Assembly: GCA_902461995.1 (NCBI GenBank)
Contig: CABQAA010000056.1
Span: forward strand, 1 to 9,475
Direction of reading: 5' to 3'
Length of the DNA: 9,475 bases
From: an uncultured Oscillospiraceae bacterium
Lineage (GTDB): Bacteria > Bacillota > Clostridia > Oscillospirales > Acutalibacteraceae
Notes under the pieces: model-generated
The model's input: only the letters and a program-made list of their open reading frames with translations
What the model was told of the DNA's origin: nothing
The model's database searches: none
In this document: positions 1 through 5,621 of the stretch, piece by piece
How the letters are laid out: each line of letters begins with the position of its first letter
Numbering within the stretch: position 1 is the stretch's first letter
Made by a program: the position numbers and the translations under genes

Positions 1-320
1 CCGGATCCCCGGCGTCCGCGCACGCAGCCGCCGTCATGCGGGAAATCGGCCTGGACCTGTCCGGCCACCGTTCCCGCCCCTTCACCGCCGCCCTGGCCGC
101 CGATGCGTCCCGGATCATCGCCATGACCGCCGGCCACGCGGCCATATTGTCCGACCGGTTCGGCGTCCCGCCCGCCCGGGTGATCGTTCCCGGCCGCGGC
201 ATCCCCGACCCCTTCGGCGGCACGCCCGCTGACTACCGCCGGACCCGGGACCTCCTGGCTGAGGCCATGGATTCCCTGGCCAATTGGATCTGCACGGATT
301 TTCCCGATCCCAACATATGA
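1..320 (+). CDS. Low-molecular-weight protein tyrosine/arginine phosphatase, C-terminal part (5' truncated by window edge)
   Basis: The reading frame is open from the first base (first full codon at 3) and ends at TGA 318-320, giving about 105 residues. The start GSPASAHAAAV leads into MREIGLDLSGHRSRPFT, then MTAGH and a late DPFGG. This is the usual order in low-molecular-weight phosphatases of the Wzb/YwlE type, where the Asp of the DP(F/Y)GG segment is the general acid. The catalytic Cys-X5-Arg loop lies near the N terminus of the family and is off the left edge, so activity cannot be judged. The internal ATG at 36 sits inside the conserved domain and is not the true start. Family members are cytosolic and dephosphorylate phosphotyrosine or phosphoarginine; which applies here is unknown. 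The gap to rimI is 13 bases, which suggests co-transcription. Confidence 0.85.
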   Translation, partial: GSPASAHAAAVMREIGLDLSGHRSRPFTAALAADASRIIAMTAGHAAILSDRFGVPPARVIVPGRGIPDPFGGTPADYRRTRDLLAEAMDSLANWICTDFPDPNI

Positions 321-333
321 GAAAGGATGCGCC

Positions 334-819
334 ATGGACACGCACAGTAGTCACAGCCCCGCGGTCCCTCCGCCGGGCATCGCCATCGTCCCGATGCACC
401 CCGATCACCTCGATTCCCTGGCCGATTTGGAAAGCCTGGCTTTTTCCACCCCCTGGAGTTATGACGCCCTCGCGGAGGAGCTTCAGAATCCTCTCGCCGT
501 CTTTCGGGTAGCGGAGGATGTGGACGCGGAAAGCGCGGTCGGCTATCTCGGCATGCACCATATCCTCGACGAGGGCTTCATCGCCAACATCGCCGTCCAT
601 CCCGCCTATCGCCGCCTGGGGATCGCCCGGGCGCTGATCCGGGAGGTGCAGGAATATGCCGAATCCCATGAGCTGACCCGCCTGACCCTCGAGGTCCGGG
701 CCTCCAACGCGGCCGCCATCGCTCTGTATGAAGGCATGGGTTTTGTATGCGACGGCGTGCGCCCGGGGTTTTACGATTCCCCCAAAGAGGACGCGCGGAT
801 TTACAGCTATTACCTATAA
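334..819 (+). CDS. rimI: Ribosomal protein N-acetyltransferase RimI (GNAT family)
   Basis: A 161-aa cytosolic GNAT acetyltransferase. RimI classically acetylates the N-terminal alanine of ribosomal protein S18 with acetyl-CoA; in many bacteria it is encoded beside the t6A genes tsaB and tsaD. Visible motifs are the acetyl-CoA pyrophosphate loop RRLGIA (residues 93-98) after NIAVHPAYR, then LEVRASNAAAIALYEGMGF (119-137), whose Tyr132 matches the conserved catalytic Tyr region. The RimI-typical tail RPGFYDSPKEDARIYSYYL ends the protein. The ATG at 334 has an AAAGGA Shine-Dalgarno sequence about 6 bases upstream. The first 14 residues, rich in Ser, His and Pro, extend beyond the core domain. It follows the phosphatase gene by 13 bases. 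tsaD is not adjacent here but 2.5 kb downstream, with five ORFs in between. Other GNAT substrates cannot be excluded. Confidence 0.85.
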   Translation: MDTHSSHSPAVPPPGIAIVPMHPDHLDSLADLESLAFSTPWSYDALAEELQNPLAVFRVAEDVDAESAVGYLGMHHILDEGFIANIAVHPAYRRLGIARALIREVQEYAESHELTRLTLEVRASNAAAIALYEGMGFVCDGVRPGFYDSPKEDARIYSYYL

Positions 820-845
820 CGCCGTTATCGGAAAAGAGGCCAATC

Positions 846-986
846 ATGCCGGTGATCCATCGGGTGGAAGGCCTTTTTCGGATGCTGGGCGAACGGGTCA
901 AGCAAATTGCCTGGGACACGTTCTACACCGAAAGGCGGCGCCGAGTTCCTCTTTGCCTGCCTGTTCCGCAAAAAACGCCGCAATAA
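846..986 (+). CDS. Small hypothetical protein (46 aa)
   Basis: The ATG at 846 follows an AAGAGG Shine-Dalgarno sequence (about 834-839) and lies 26 bases after rimI. The predicted protein begins MPVIHRVEGLFRMLGERVK, has a central aromatic segment (IAWDTFYTE) and then a basic RRRR run and a Pro-rich tail. I recognise no family. The TAA at 984-986 touches the left arm of a perfect 11-bp hairpin (985-1011), an arrangement typical of a real gene end. The third frame, entered just after the FYTE stretch, would instead continue KGGAEFLFACLFRKKRR and stop at about 1016. That tail looks at least as protein-like, so a frameshift (natural or sequencing) or a spurious ORF are both possible. Confidence 0.4.
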   Translation: MPVIHRVEGLFRMLGERVKQIAWDTFYTERRRRVPLCLPVPQKTPQ

Positions 987-1011
987 AGCGCCGGGGAATG
1001 CCCGGCGCTTT
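985..1011 (+). terminator. Hairpin after the small ORF, weak terminator or attenuator
   Basis: A perfect 11-bp stem, AAAGCGCCGGG at 985-995 and CCCGGCGCTTT at 1001-1011, encloses the 5-base loop GAATG. Only three T residues (inside the stem) followed by CAATAAA come after it, so the U-tract is poor. It may reduce rather than end transcription into the PHP gene 25 bases downstream. Confidence 0.55.
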
Positions 1012-1035
1012 CAATAAACCTGTGAGGTGTCCGCC

Positions 1036-1932
1036 ATGTATGTCAATCCCTATGCCGGCCTGTCCGAAGCCCGCCCCCTGCGGGTCAATTTCCACACCCA
1101 TGCGGGGACAGGCCCCAACACCTGCGGCCGCCACCCGATCGGAGAGGTCGCGGAACGGTACCGGGAACTGGGATACGACGCCCTCTGCCTGTCCAATCAC
1201 GATCTTTACATCGATGCCTCGTCCTATTCCGACGCCCGGCTGACCCTGCTCGACGGGGTGGAGTATTCCCCCCGGTCCCACATGCTGACCGTCGGCATCC
1301 GACGGTCCCTGCACGAGTTGGAACATCAGCCGGCCATCGACGAAACCCGGAAGGACGGCGGCTTCGTCATTCTCTGCCATCCCAATTGGCAGCACAAGGA
1401 ATATTGGCCCTGGGCAGATCTCGACCGCCTGACGGGATATCTGGGCATCGAGGTCATCAACCAGCTGATCTACCGTCTGAGCGGCTCGGGACTCGCGGTG
1501 GACACGTGGGACCACCTGCTCTCGTCCGGCCGGCTGGTCTACGGCTTCGGCAACGACGACTTCCATCTCTACAGCGACGCGGGGCGGAGCTGGAATTGGA
1601 TCTACGCCGCCTCTCCCGCCTATCCGGACATCCGGGAAGCGGTGGAAGCCGGACGGTTCACCGCCTCCACGGGGCTTACCCTCGACTGCCTGATCCTGGA
1701 CGACGAAGACACCATCACCGTCCGGGCCAGACATATGAAGGCCAGCTATGTCGACACCTTTACCTACCGCTTTGTCACCGACGGAGGACGGGTCGCGGCC
1801 GTCGTAACCGGTCAGGAGGCCCGTTTCACCCTCACAGGCGAAAGCTATGTGCGGGTGGAGGTCATCGGCGAAAACGGTTCCATGCTCTTCACCCAGCCGG
1901 TCTACGATCCGGAAAGGCTAAAGCGAATGTGA
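1036..1932 (+). CDS. PHP-domain metal-dependent phosphoesterase (298 aa)
   Basis: A cytosolic PHP-superfamily hydrolase; the family hydrolyses phosphoesters with a trinuclear metal site. Metal-ligand motifs appear in the right order: FHTH (residues 19-22), SNHD (53-56), GVE (74-76), CHPNW (114-118) and NDDFH (173-177). A FTASTGLTLD segment at 208-217, often seen at the end of this domain, leads into a beta-rich C-terminal part (about 220-298) that I cannot name. The ATG at 1036 is preferred because GAGGTG (1024-1029) is correctly spaced before it; the in-frame GTG at 1027 lies inside that Shine-Dalgarno sequence. The gene follows the hairpin at 985-1011 and ends with TGA directly against the stop codon of the opposing XRE gene. 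No substrate can be assigned. It differs clearly from the second PHP protein in the window. Confidence 0.8.
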   Translation: MYVNPYAGLSEARPLRVNFHTHAGTGPNTCGRHPIGEVAERYRELGYDALCLSNHDLYIDASSYSDARLTLLDGVEYSPRSHMLTVGIRRSLHELEHQPAIDETRKDGGFVILCHPNWQHKEYWPWADLDRLTGYLGIEVINQLIYRLSGSGLAVDTWDHLLSSGRLVYGFGNDDFHLYSDAGRSWNWIYAASPAYPDIREAVEAGRFTASTGLTLDCLILDDEDTITVRARHMKASYVDTFTYRFVTDGGRVAAVVTGQEARFTLTGESYVRVEVIGENGSMLFTQPVYDPERLKRM

Positions 1933-2151
1933 TCAGCGGGGATAGGGGTCCCGCACATCGGTTAGCCCCAGGATATAATCGGCGCTCGTGTGGTAGTATT
2001 TTGCCAGCCGGATCAGCGCCCATAGGGGCAGGTCGTGTATCCCTTTTTCGTAACGGCGATACACTTCCCGGTTGCATTTCAATTCGTCCGCAATGTCCTG
2101 CTGTGTCAGATCCTTGTCTGTGCGAAGGCTCTCCAATCTCGGCAACACCAT
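1933..2151 (-). CDS. XRE-family helix-turn-helix transcriptional regulator (72 aa)
   Basis: A single-domain Cro/C1-type DNA-binding protein. The sequence MVLPRLESLRTDKDLTQQDIADEL has the standard first helix and the TQQDIA turn. It continues through the recognition-helix region CNREVYRRYEKG (about 26-37) and LPLWALIRLAKYYHTSADYILGLTD, typical of small XRE repressors. There is no sensor domain. I choose the ATG at 2151 because GAGGTG on the minus strand lies 6 bases upstream; a GTG at 2160, adding MSN, overlaps that Shine-Dalgarno sequence. It is divergent from the 81-aa gene at 2245, and a 20-bp inverted repeat (2203-2222) lies between them, a natural operator for autorepression and control of the rightward operon. 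Its stop codon is flush with that of the PHP gene (1932/1933). Confidence 0.8.
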   Translation of the reverse strand: MVLPRLESLRTDKDLTQQDIADELKCNREVYRRYEKGIHDLPLWALIRLAKYYHTSADYILGLTDVRDPYPR

Positions 2152-2183
2152 ATTGCTCACCTCAACCCAATGCTACTATTTTG

Positions 2184-2212
2184 TTGCATCGAGCCGGCGA
2201 ATATACTACAAT
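2184..2212 (+). promoter_or_regulatory. Probable promoter of the small gene-nucleotidyltransferase-tsaD operon
   Basis: TTGCAT (2184-2189) and TACAAT (2207-2212) are separated by exactly 17 bases. The -10 matches the sigma-A consensus at 5 of 6 positions; the -35 is weak. TATACT at 2202-2207 is an alternative -10. The candidate lies 33 bases before the ATG at 2245, and its -10 falls inside the inverted repeat at 2203-2222, so a bound repressor would block it. Confidence 0.45.
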
Positions 2213-2222
2213 ATTGTGGTAT
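2203..2222. promoter_or_regulatory. 20-bp inverted repeat, candidate XRE operator
   Basis: The half-sites ATACTACAAT and ATTGTGGTAT are inverted complements with 9 of 10 positions matching and no spacer. The site lies between the divergent XRE gene (-) and the 81-aa gene (+) and overlaps the likely -10 of the rightward promoter. Small XRE repressors commonly bind such palindromes in their own divergent promoter regions. Binding by this XRE protein is inference. Confidence 0.5.
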
Positions 2223-2244
2223 TGAATTGTGAGGAGATGAGTAT

Positions 2245-2490
2245 ATGGATTTGTGGGAGTCGATCCTCGTGCAGGCCATAGCCAAACAGGGCGTCATCGT
2301 GAGCATTCCCGCAGCACCCGATTTCGAAAAACTCTTTGAAATGGCCTGCTACAAGGCCCCGCAGGACATCCGGGCCGTTTTGATGGATGACAGCCTGTCA
2401 GATCAAGGTTGTTTTCTGCAAATAGAAGAGATCGTGACGGTTTTTGAAAATCTGGGCAGTGACGCGGACGCGCGTCACGATTTTGGGTAA
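2245..2490 (+). CDS. Small hypothetical protein of a clostridial type (81 aa, C-terminal RHDFG)
   Basis: The ATG at 2245 has a strong GAGGAG Shine-Dalgarno sequence 8 bases upstream (2231-2236). The protein starts MDLWESILVQAIAKQG, has a mostly helical middle, and ends in an acidic block (DDSLSDQ, residues 48-54), an IEEIVTVFENLG helix (60-71) and the tail RHDFG. From memory, short proteins with a DDSL..CF..IEEIV..FE..GS...RHDFG tail are frequent in Clostridia. I know no function for them, and this recollection needs a database search. There is no signal peptide or membrane segment. It is the first gene after the candidate XRE operator and is followed 19 bases later by the nucleotidyltransferase, so it is probably the leader gene of the operon. 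Confidence 0.65.
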   Translation: MDLWESILVQAIAKQGVIVSIPAAPDFEKLFEMACYKAPQDIRAVLMDDSLSDQGCFLQIEEIVTVFENLGSDADARHDFG

Positions 2491-2509
2491 ACATGCGAAA
2501 GGAGCCGCC

Positions 2510-3316
2510 ATGGAGTCCCTCATCGGCACTCTGATCGGGCGCTTGATTTCGATATTGGGCGCAGAGGCGTTTTCCTTCTATATACACGGTTCTATTGTTT
2601 TAGGGGATTTTCGCCCCGGTTGGAGCGATATCGATATCCTCTGTCTGACGGAAGCGCCTTTGACCGCCTGCCAGGCGGAGCGTCTCCTCCATCTGCGGCA
2701 GGAACTGGCCACGGAACACAACGACCCCGGATTCCAGCTTTTAGAGGGCGGCATCCTCTCCCTCGAGGCCTTCCTGGATGCATCGCCCACTCAGGCCGTT
2801 TATTGGGGCTCCAGCGGGGTGCATCTGGCTGAAACCTACGCCCTCGATCCCTTTTCCTGTCAGATTTTGCTGGATTCCGGACGGCTCGTGTATGGAAAAG
2901 AGATTCGGCCGGCCTTGACCCCGCCGGCCATGGCAGACATCCATCGGGCGATTGCGGCACATCTGCAAGTCACGCAGCGCTTTGGCGCCAGCCCCGGTCC
3001 CAGTATTCATGGCGCCGGCTGGATGCTGGATACTGCCCGCGGCCTTTATACCCTGCACACGGGCCATATAGCCGCCAAAACCATGGCTGGCGAATGGGCT
3101 TTGCGAGAACAGCTCGTGCCCGCTCCCGCCGTTTTGGAACGGGTGCTGGCCATCCGCCGCCTCCCGCTTCTCTACGCGGACGATGCCGATACCCTTGTCT
3201 GGATTTCCTCCATCGGTCCGGCCATTTTATCGTTTGCTGCTGTACTGGAAGCCGCTTTGATCGCCTTTGATCCGGAAACGAATCCCGAAATATCCTTCCC
3301 CGGAGGTACCCTATGA
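2510..3316 (+). CDS. Aminoglycoside adenylyltransferase-like nucleotidyltransferase (268 aa)
   Basis: The N-terminal nucleotidyltransferase domain shows YIHGSIVLGDFRPGWSDIDIL (residues 24-43), the GS...SDID signature of Pol-beta-type transferases, with Asp40 and Asp42 as metal ligands. The C-terminal helical half, with GRLVYGKEI (124-132) and MLDTARGLYTLHTGHIAAKTMAGEWAL (172-198), resembles the DUF4111 part of AadA/ANT(3'')(9) enzymes, which adenylylate streptomycin or spectinomycin with ATP. Length (268 aa) matches that family. The catalytic Glu of AadA may correspond to Glu79, but I cannot align it securely, so drug modification is not proven. The ATG at 2510 is chosen for its AAAGGAG Shine-Dalgarno sequence 5 bases upstream (2498-2504); an upstream ATG at 2444 lies inside the preceding gene. 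Its TGA overlaps the tsaD ATG by four bases, so translation is probably coupled. Confidence 0.8.
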   Translation: MESLIGTLIGRLISILGAEAFSFYIHGSIVLGDFRPGWSDIDILCLTEAPLTACQAERLLHLRQELATEHNDPGFQLLEGGILSLEAFLDASPTQAVYWGSSGVHLAETYALDPFSCQILLDSGRLVYGKEIRPALTPPAMADIHRAIAAHLQVTQRFGASPGPSIHGAGWMLDTARGLYTLHTGHIAAKTMAGEWALREQLVPAPAVLERVLAIRRLPLLYADDADTLVWISSIGPAILSFAAVLEAALIAFDPETNPEISFPGGTL

Positions 3317-4317
3317 ACATCCTTGCCCTCGAATCCTCCTGCGACGAGACCGCCGCCGCCGTGGTGGCGGACGGCCGCCGCGTGCTGTCGAATATCGTGG
3401 CCTCCCAGGTGGAGGAACACAAGCTGTACGGCGGCGTGGTGCCCGAAATCGCCAGCCGGCGCCATGCCGAGGCCGTCACCGGCGTCACCCGCCAGGCCCT
3501 CGACGCGGCGGGGCTCTCCCTGTCCGACATCGACGCCGTGGCCGTCACCTATGCGCCGGGACTGATCGGCGCCCTGCTTGTTGGGGTGAACTTCGCCAAA
3601 GGGCTGGCCTTTTCGGCGAAACTCCCCCTGATTCCCGTCCACCATCTGCGCTCCCATATCGCCGCCAACTATCTGGCCAGCCCTGAGCTGGAGCCGCCCT
3701 TTCTCTGCCTTGTGGCCTCGGGCGGGCACAGCCATCTCGTCCAGGTGGAGGACTACACCCGTATCCGGGTACTCGGCCGGACCAGGGACGACGCGGCGGG
3801 GGAATGCTTTGACAAGGCGGCGCGCGCTATGGGCCTTCCCTATCCGGGCGGGGTGCATCTCGACCGTCTGGCCGCCGGCGGGAATCCCGACGCCTACTTC
3901 CTGCCCCATCCGCATGTGGCCGGATCCGCCTACGACTACAGCTTTTCGGGTCTTAAAACCGCGGTGCTCAACCTTCTCCACAACGCCGAACAGCGGGGAG
4001 AAACCGTCTCCCTGCCCGATCTCGCCGCCTCCTTTCAGAAAACCGTGGTGGACCAGCTGGCAGGGCATCTTCTGCGCGCGGCGGAGGACACCGGGGCCAA
4101 AACGCTCGTTCTCGCAGGCGGCGTGTCCGCCAACTCCGGGCTCCGCTCCCGCATGGAGGCGGAGTGCCGCAGGCGGGGCCTCGCTCTTTACCGCCCGCCG
4201 CTGGAGCTGTGCGGCGACAACGCGGCCATGGTGGGTGCTCAGGCGTATTACGAATATCGGGCTGGGGTCCGCGCAGGACTCGATCTCAACGCCGCCGCCA
4301 CCATGCCGATCGGCTGA
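3313..4317 (+). CDS. tsaD: tRNA N6-threonylcarbamoyladenosine transferase TsaD (Kae1/Qri7 family)
   Basis: A 334-aa ASKHA-fold cytosolic protein. With TsaB and TsaE it transfers the threonylcarbamoyl group from threonylcarbamoyl-AMP (made by TsaC) to A37 of ANN-decoding tRNAs. It begins MNILALESSCDETAAAVV and has KLYGGVVPEIASRRH (37-51). The metal-binding motif HHLRSH places His111 and His115 as in Escherichia coli TsaD, SGGHSHL lies at 136-142, and GDNAAM (301-306) carries the third metal ligand, Asp302. The length is normal and no key residue is missing. GGAGGT (3302-3307) precedes the ATG at 3313, which overlaps the upstream stop as ATGA. tsaD therefore depends on the nucleotidyltransferase transcript unless an internal promoter exists. 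Transcription ends at the terminator at 4475-4509. tsaB, tsaE and tsaC are not in the window. Confidence 0.97.
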   Translation: MNILALESSCDETAAAVVADGRRVLSNIVASQVEEHKLYGGVVPEIASRRHAEAVTGVTRQALDAAGLSLSDIDAVAVTYAPGLIGALLVGVNFAKGLAFSAKLPLIPVHHLRSHIAANYLASPELEPPFLCLVASGGHSHLVQVEDYTRIRVLGRTRDDAAGECFDKAARAMGLPYPGGVHLDRLAAGGNPDAYFLPHPHVAGSAYDYSFSGLKTAVLNLLHNAEQRGETVSLPDLAASFQKTVVDQLAGHLLRAAEDTGAKTLVLAGGVSANSGLRSRMEAECRRRGLALYRPPLELCGDNAAMVGAQAYYEYRAGVRAGLDLNAAATMPIG

Positions 4318-4370
4318 CGGGGCGGGCGAAGGGACCGTTTCCCCTTCTGTTATATCCCTTTAGAAATGGG

Positions 4371-4423
4371 TACGTTCGCCGCTCCCCCGGCGAACGTAAA
4401 GTCCGCCATTCTATCAGAATGGC
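4371..4423. repeat. Tandem pair of palindromic hairpins downstream of tsaD
   Basis: Two perfect stem-loops lie 6 bases apart. The first pairs TACGTTCGCCG (4371-4381) with CGGCGAACGTA (4388-4398) around a 6-base loop. The second pairs GCCATTCT (4405-4412) with AGAATGGC (4416-4423) around ATC. Neither is followed by a T-run, so they are not ordinary terminators. The paired layout is like a REP/BIME-type intergenic repeat or a structured 3' UTR. Whether it recurs in the genome cannot be seen here. Confidence 0.5.
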
Positions 4424-4474
4424 TGTCTCCTCTACTCAAAATCCTGCCGTATCCCGCATTTCCCCTCCATAGCC

Positions 4475-4509
4475 AAAGCCGCCGGTGATTAAATACCGGC
4501 GGCTTTTTT
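4475..4509 (+). terminator. Strong intrinsic terminator of the tsaD operon
   Basis: A perfect 12-bp stem, AAAGCCGCCGGT at 4475-4486 and ACCGGCGGCTTT at 4495-4506, with an 8-base AT-rich loop and an uninterrupted run of six T (4504-4509). Confidence 0.9.
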
Positions 4510-4521
4510 ATAATCGCAACA

Positions 4522-4546
4522 AGCTCCCCGGCTTCGCCGGGGAGCT
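4522..4546 (-). terminator. Hairpin at the 3' end of the minus-strand PHP gene
   Basis: AGCTCCCCGG (4522-4531) pairs with CCGGGGAGCT (4537-4546) across a CTTCG loop. It begins 3 bases beyond the stop codon of the minus-strand PHP gene. Read on the minus strand, the tail TGTTGCGATTAT is only moderately T-rich, so efficiency is uncertain. Confidence 0.55.
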
Positions 4547-4548
4547 GC

Positions 4549-5364
4549 CTATCGCACCAGGTCGATAAAATCCCCATCTTCCAATCCGACGGTGCGGATG
4601 ACCTTCTCATCCAGCCGGATTCCGTCCAGCTCTTCGACCGCGTGACTGTCCGTGCCGATGCTGAACCGACACCCCATCCGCCTGGCCGCGTCGAACATCC
4701 GATAATAGGTGTCCCCATACGGCCCTGCATCCGGATCCCCGTGAAAGATACTCAGATTGATCTCGACGGCGACCTCCTGTTCCGCTGCAAGACCAAACAG
4801 ATCCTCGAACAATCCGTCGGATAAATGGGAGAAAATCGCCGTCAGCTGCCCGGCGTCGTCCCGCGCAACCGGGCAGAAAGGGTGGGCCACGATCACCGGC
4901 GTGCCGGTTCCGTGTATCGCGGCCGCTCCCCGGGTGACCAGATCGCGGAACGTCCCGGCCATATGCCGGGCGACGTCCGCCGGAGCAGACACGTCGCGCG
5001 GACAGACAAAGTCCACCATGTGAATGTGGGAATGCGGGATGAGCACATAATCGAGCGGCGCCGCCGCCTCTTCCGACAGCCCCACTACCCCTTGGGCAAA
5101 CTCGGTCTCCACACCAAGGAGCACCCGGATGTCTCCGGTGTCCGCCGGTATGGTGTCCCGGATCTCCATGGCCCGTTCGACGCTTTGCGCCTCATACCAG
5201 GGATTCGGTCCCGGCATGGTCACCCGGCTGTCCCACACGTGATTGGAAAACCCTACCGTTTGCAGCCCCCATTTCCGCGCCTGTTCCAGATACCCCGGCA
5301 CCACGGCGGTTTCCCGGGCGCAAAGGGACAGCGCGGTATGCAGATGCAGATCGTGTCGTTTCAA
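4549..5364 (-). CDS. PHP-domain phosphoesterase, second type (271 aa, TTG start)
   Basis: A cytosolic PHP-superfamily metal-dependent hydrolase. Motifs in order: DLHLHT (residues 5-10), SNH (40-42), GVETE (84-88), PHSHIH (110-115), VAHPF (159-163), and GTDSH (237-241) with Asp239 and His241. This is the full PHP metal-site set, so the enzyme should be active. The arrangement resembles histidinol-phosphatase/YcdX-like PHP proteins, but substrate is unknown. The start is TTG at 5364: it gives the expected MKRHDLHLHT N terminus, and GGGGGAG lies 6 bases upstream on the minus strand, with no in-frame ATG before the first metal motif. An extended -10 promoter lies at 5398-5406. It is a lone gene, divergent from pckG and convergent with the tsaD operon. 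Confidence 0.82.
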   Translation of the reverse strand: MKRHDLHLHTALSLCARETAVVPGYLEQARKWGLQTVGFSNHVWDSRVTMPGPNPWYEAQSVERAMEIRDTIPADTGDIRVLLGVETEFAQGVVGLSEEAAAPLDYVLIPHSHIHMVDFVCPRDVSAPADVARHMAGTFRDLVTRGAAAIHGTGTPVIVAHPFCPVARDDAGQLTAIFSHLSDGLFEDLFGLAAEQEVAVEINLSIFHGDPDAGPYGDTYYRMFDAARRMGCRFSIGTDSHAVEELDGIRLDEKVIRTVGLEDGDFIDLVR

Positions 5365-5397
5365 CGGTAGCTCCCCCTATTCCTATGGTCTACTTCC

Positions 5398-5406
5398 AGT
5401 ATACCA
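5398..5406 (-). promoter_or_regulatory. Extended -10 promoter of the minus-strand PHP gene
   Basis: On the minus strand the sequence reads TGGTATACT, an extended -10 (TGn) with 5 of 6 matches to TATAAT. It lies 33 bases from the TTG start codon. No good -35 hexamer is visible 16-18 bases upstream, which an extended -10 can tolerate. Confidence 0.45.
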
Positions 5407-5478
5407 GAAAATCCGGTCGATTTCACCTATTGAATGCAGATCCGAAATTTTCTTCGTCTTGCCCCGTATACCGAGGCG

Positions 5479-5507
5479 CCGCCGTTCAGGCCGGCGGAAG
5501 GTTTTTT
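5479..5507 (+). terminator. Terminator-like hairpin upstream of the pckG promoter
   Basis: CCGCCG (5479-5484) pairs with CGGCGG (5492-5497) across a 7-base loop, followed after AAGG by six T (5502-5507). The polarity is plus strand, but no plus-strand gene lies between it and the stronger terminator at 4475-4509. It may insulate the pckG promoter or end a short unannotated transcript. Confidence 0.5.
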
Positions 5508-5592
5508 CGCGTTTTTGCAGGATCGCCCGTCCGATTCTGCACTTTTACTGACTTTTTGTTAAAAAATTATCGAATTGTTCACATTTTAGCCA

Positions 5593-5621
5593 TTGATATC
5601 CGGCCGCGTTTTGCCTATAAT
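5593..5621 (+). promoter_or_regulatory. pckG promoter (sigma-A type)
   Basis: TTGATA (5593-5598, 5 of 6 to consensus) and a perfect TATAAT (5616-5621) are separated by 17 bases, with an AT-rich stretch just upstream. Transcription should start near 5628, giving a leader of about 50 bases. The heptamer TGATATC occurs both over the -35 (5594-5600) and across the end of the -10 (5621-5627), a candidate regulator-binding arrangement. Confidence 0.8.

Noticed and set aside
898..1734. 278-codon minus-strand open frame across the first PHP gene
   Set aside because: The plus-strand frame carries the full PHP metal motifs and a Shine-Dalgarno sequence; this one has neither.
1386..2225. 279-codon plus-strand frame overlapping the PHP 3' half and the XRE gene
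   Set aside because: It is rich in Arg, Pro and Gly, the usual out-of-frame product of GC-rich DNA, and has no start signal. It conflicts with two well-supported genes.
2444..2509. Upstream ATG (2444) as the start of the nucleotidyltransferase
   Set aside because: It would overlap the preceding 81-aa gene and lacks a Shine-Dalgarno sequence, whereas ATG 2510 has AAAGGAG at ideal spacing and gives a family-length protein.
2245..3316. 81-aa gene plus nucleotidyltransferase as an MNT-HEPN-type toxin-antitoxin pair
   Set aside because: The 268-aa transferase is full-length AadA-like rather than a minimal nucleotidyltransferase, and the 81-aa protein shows no HEPN RX4-6H motif.
3172..4068. 298-codon minus-strand open frame across tsaD
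   Set aside because: It is a shadow of tsaD codon bias; all conserved residues are on the plus strand.
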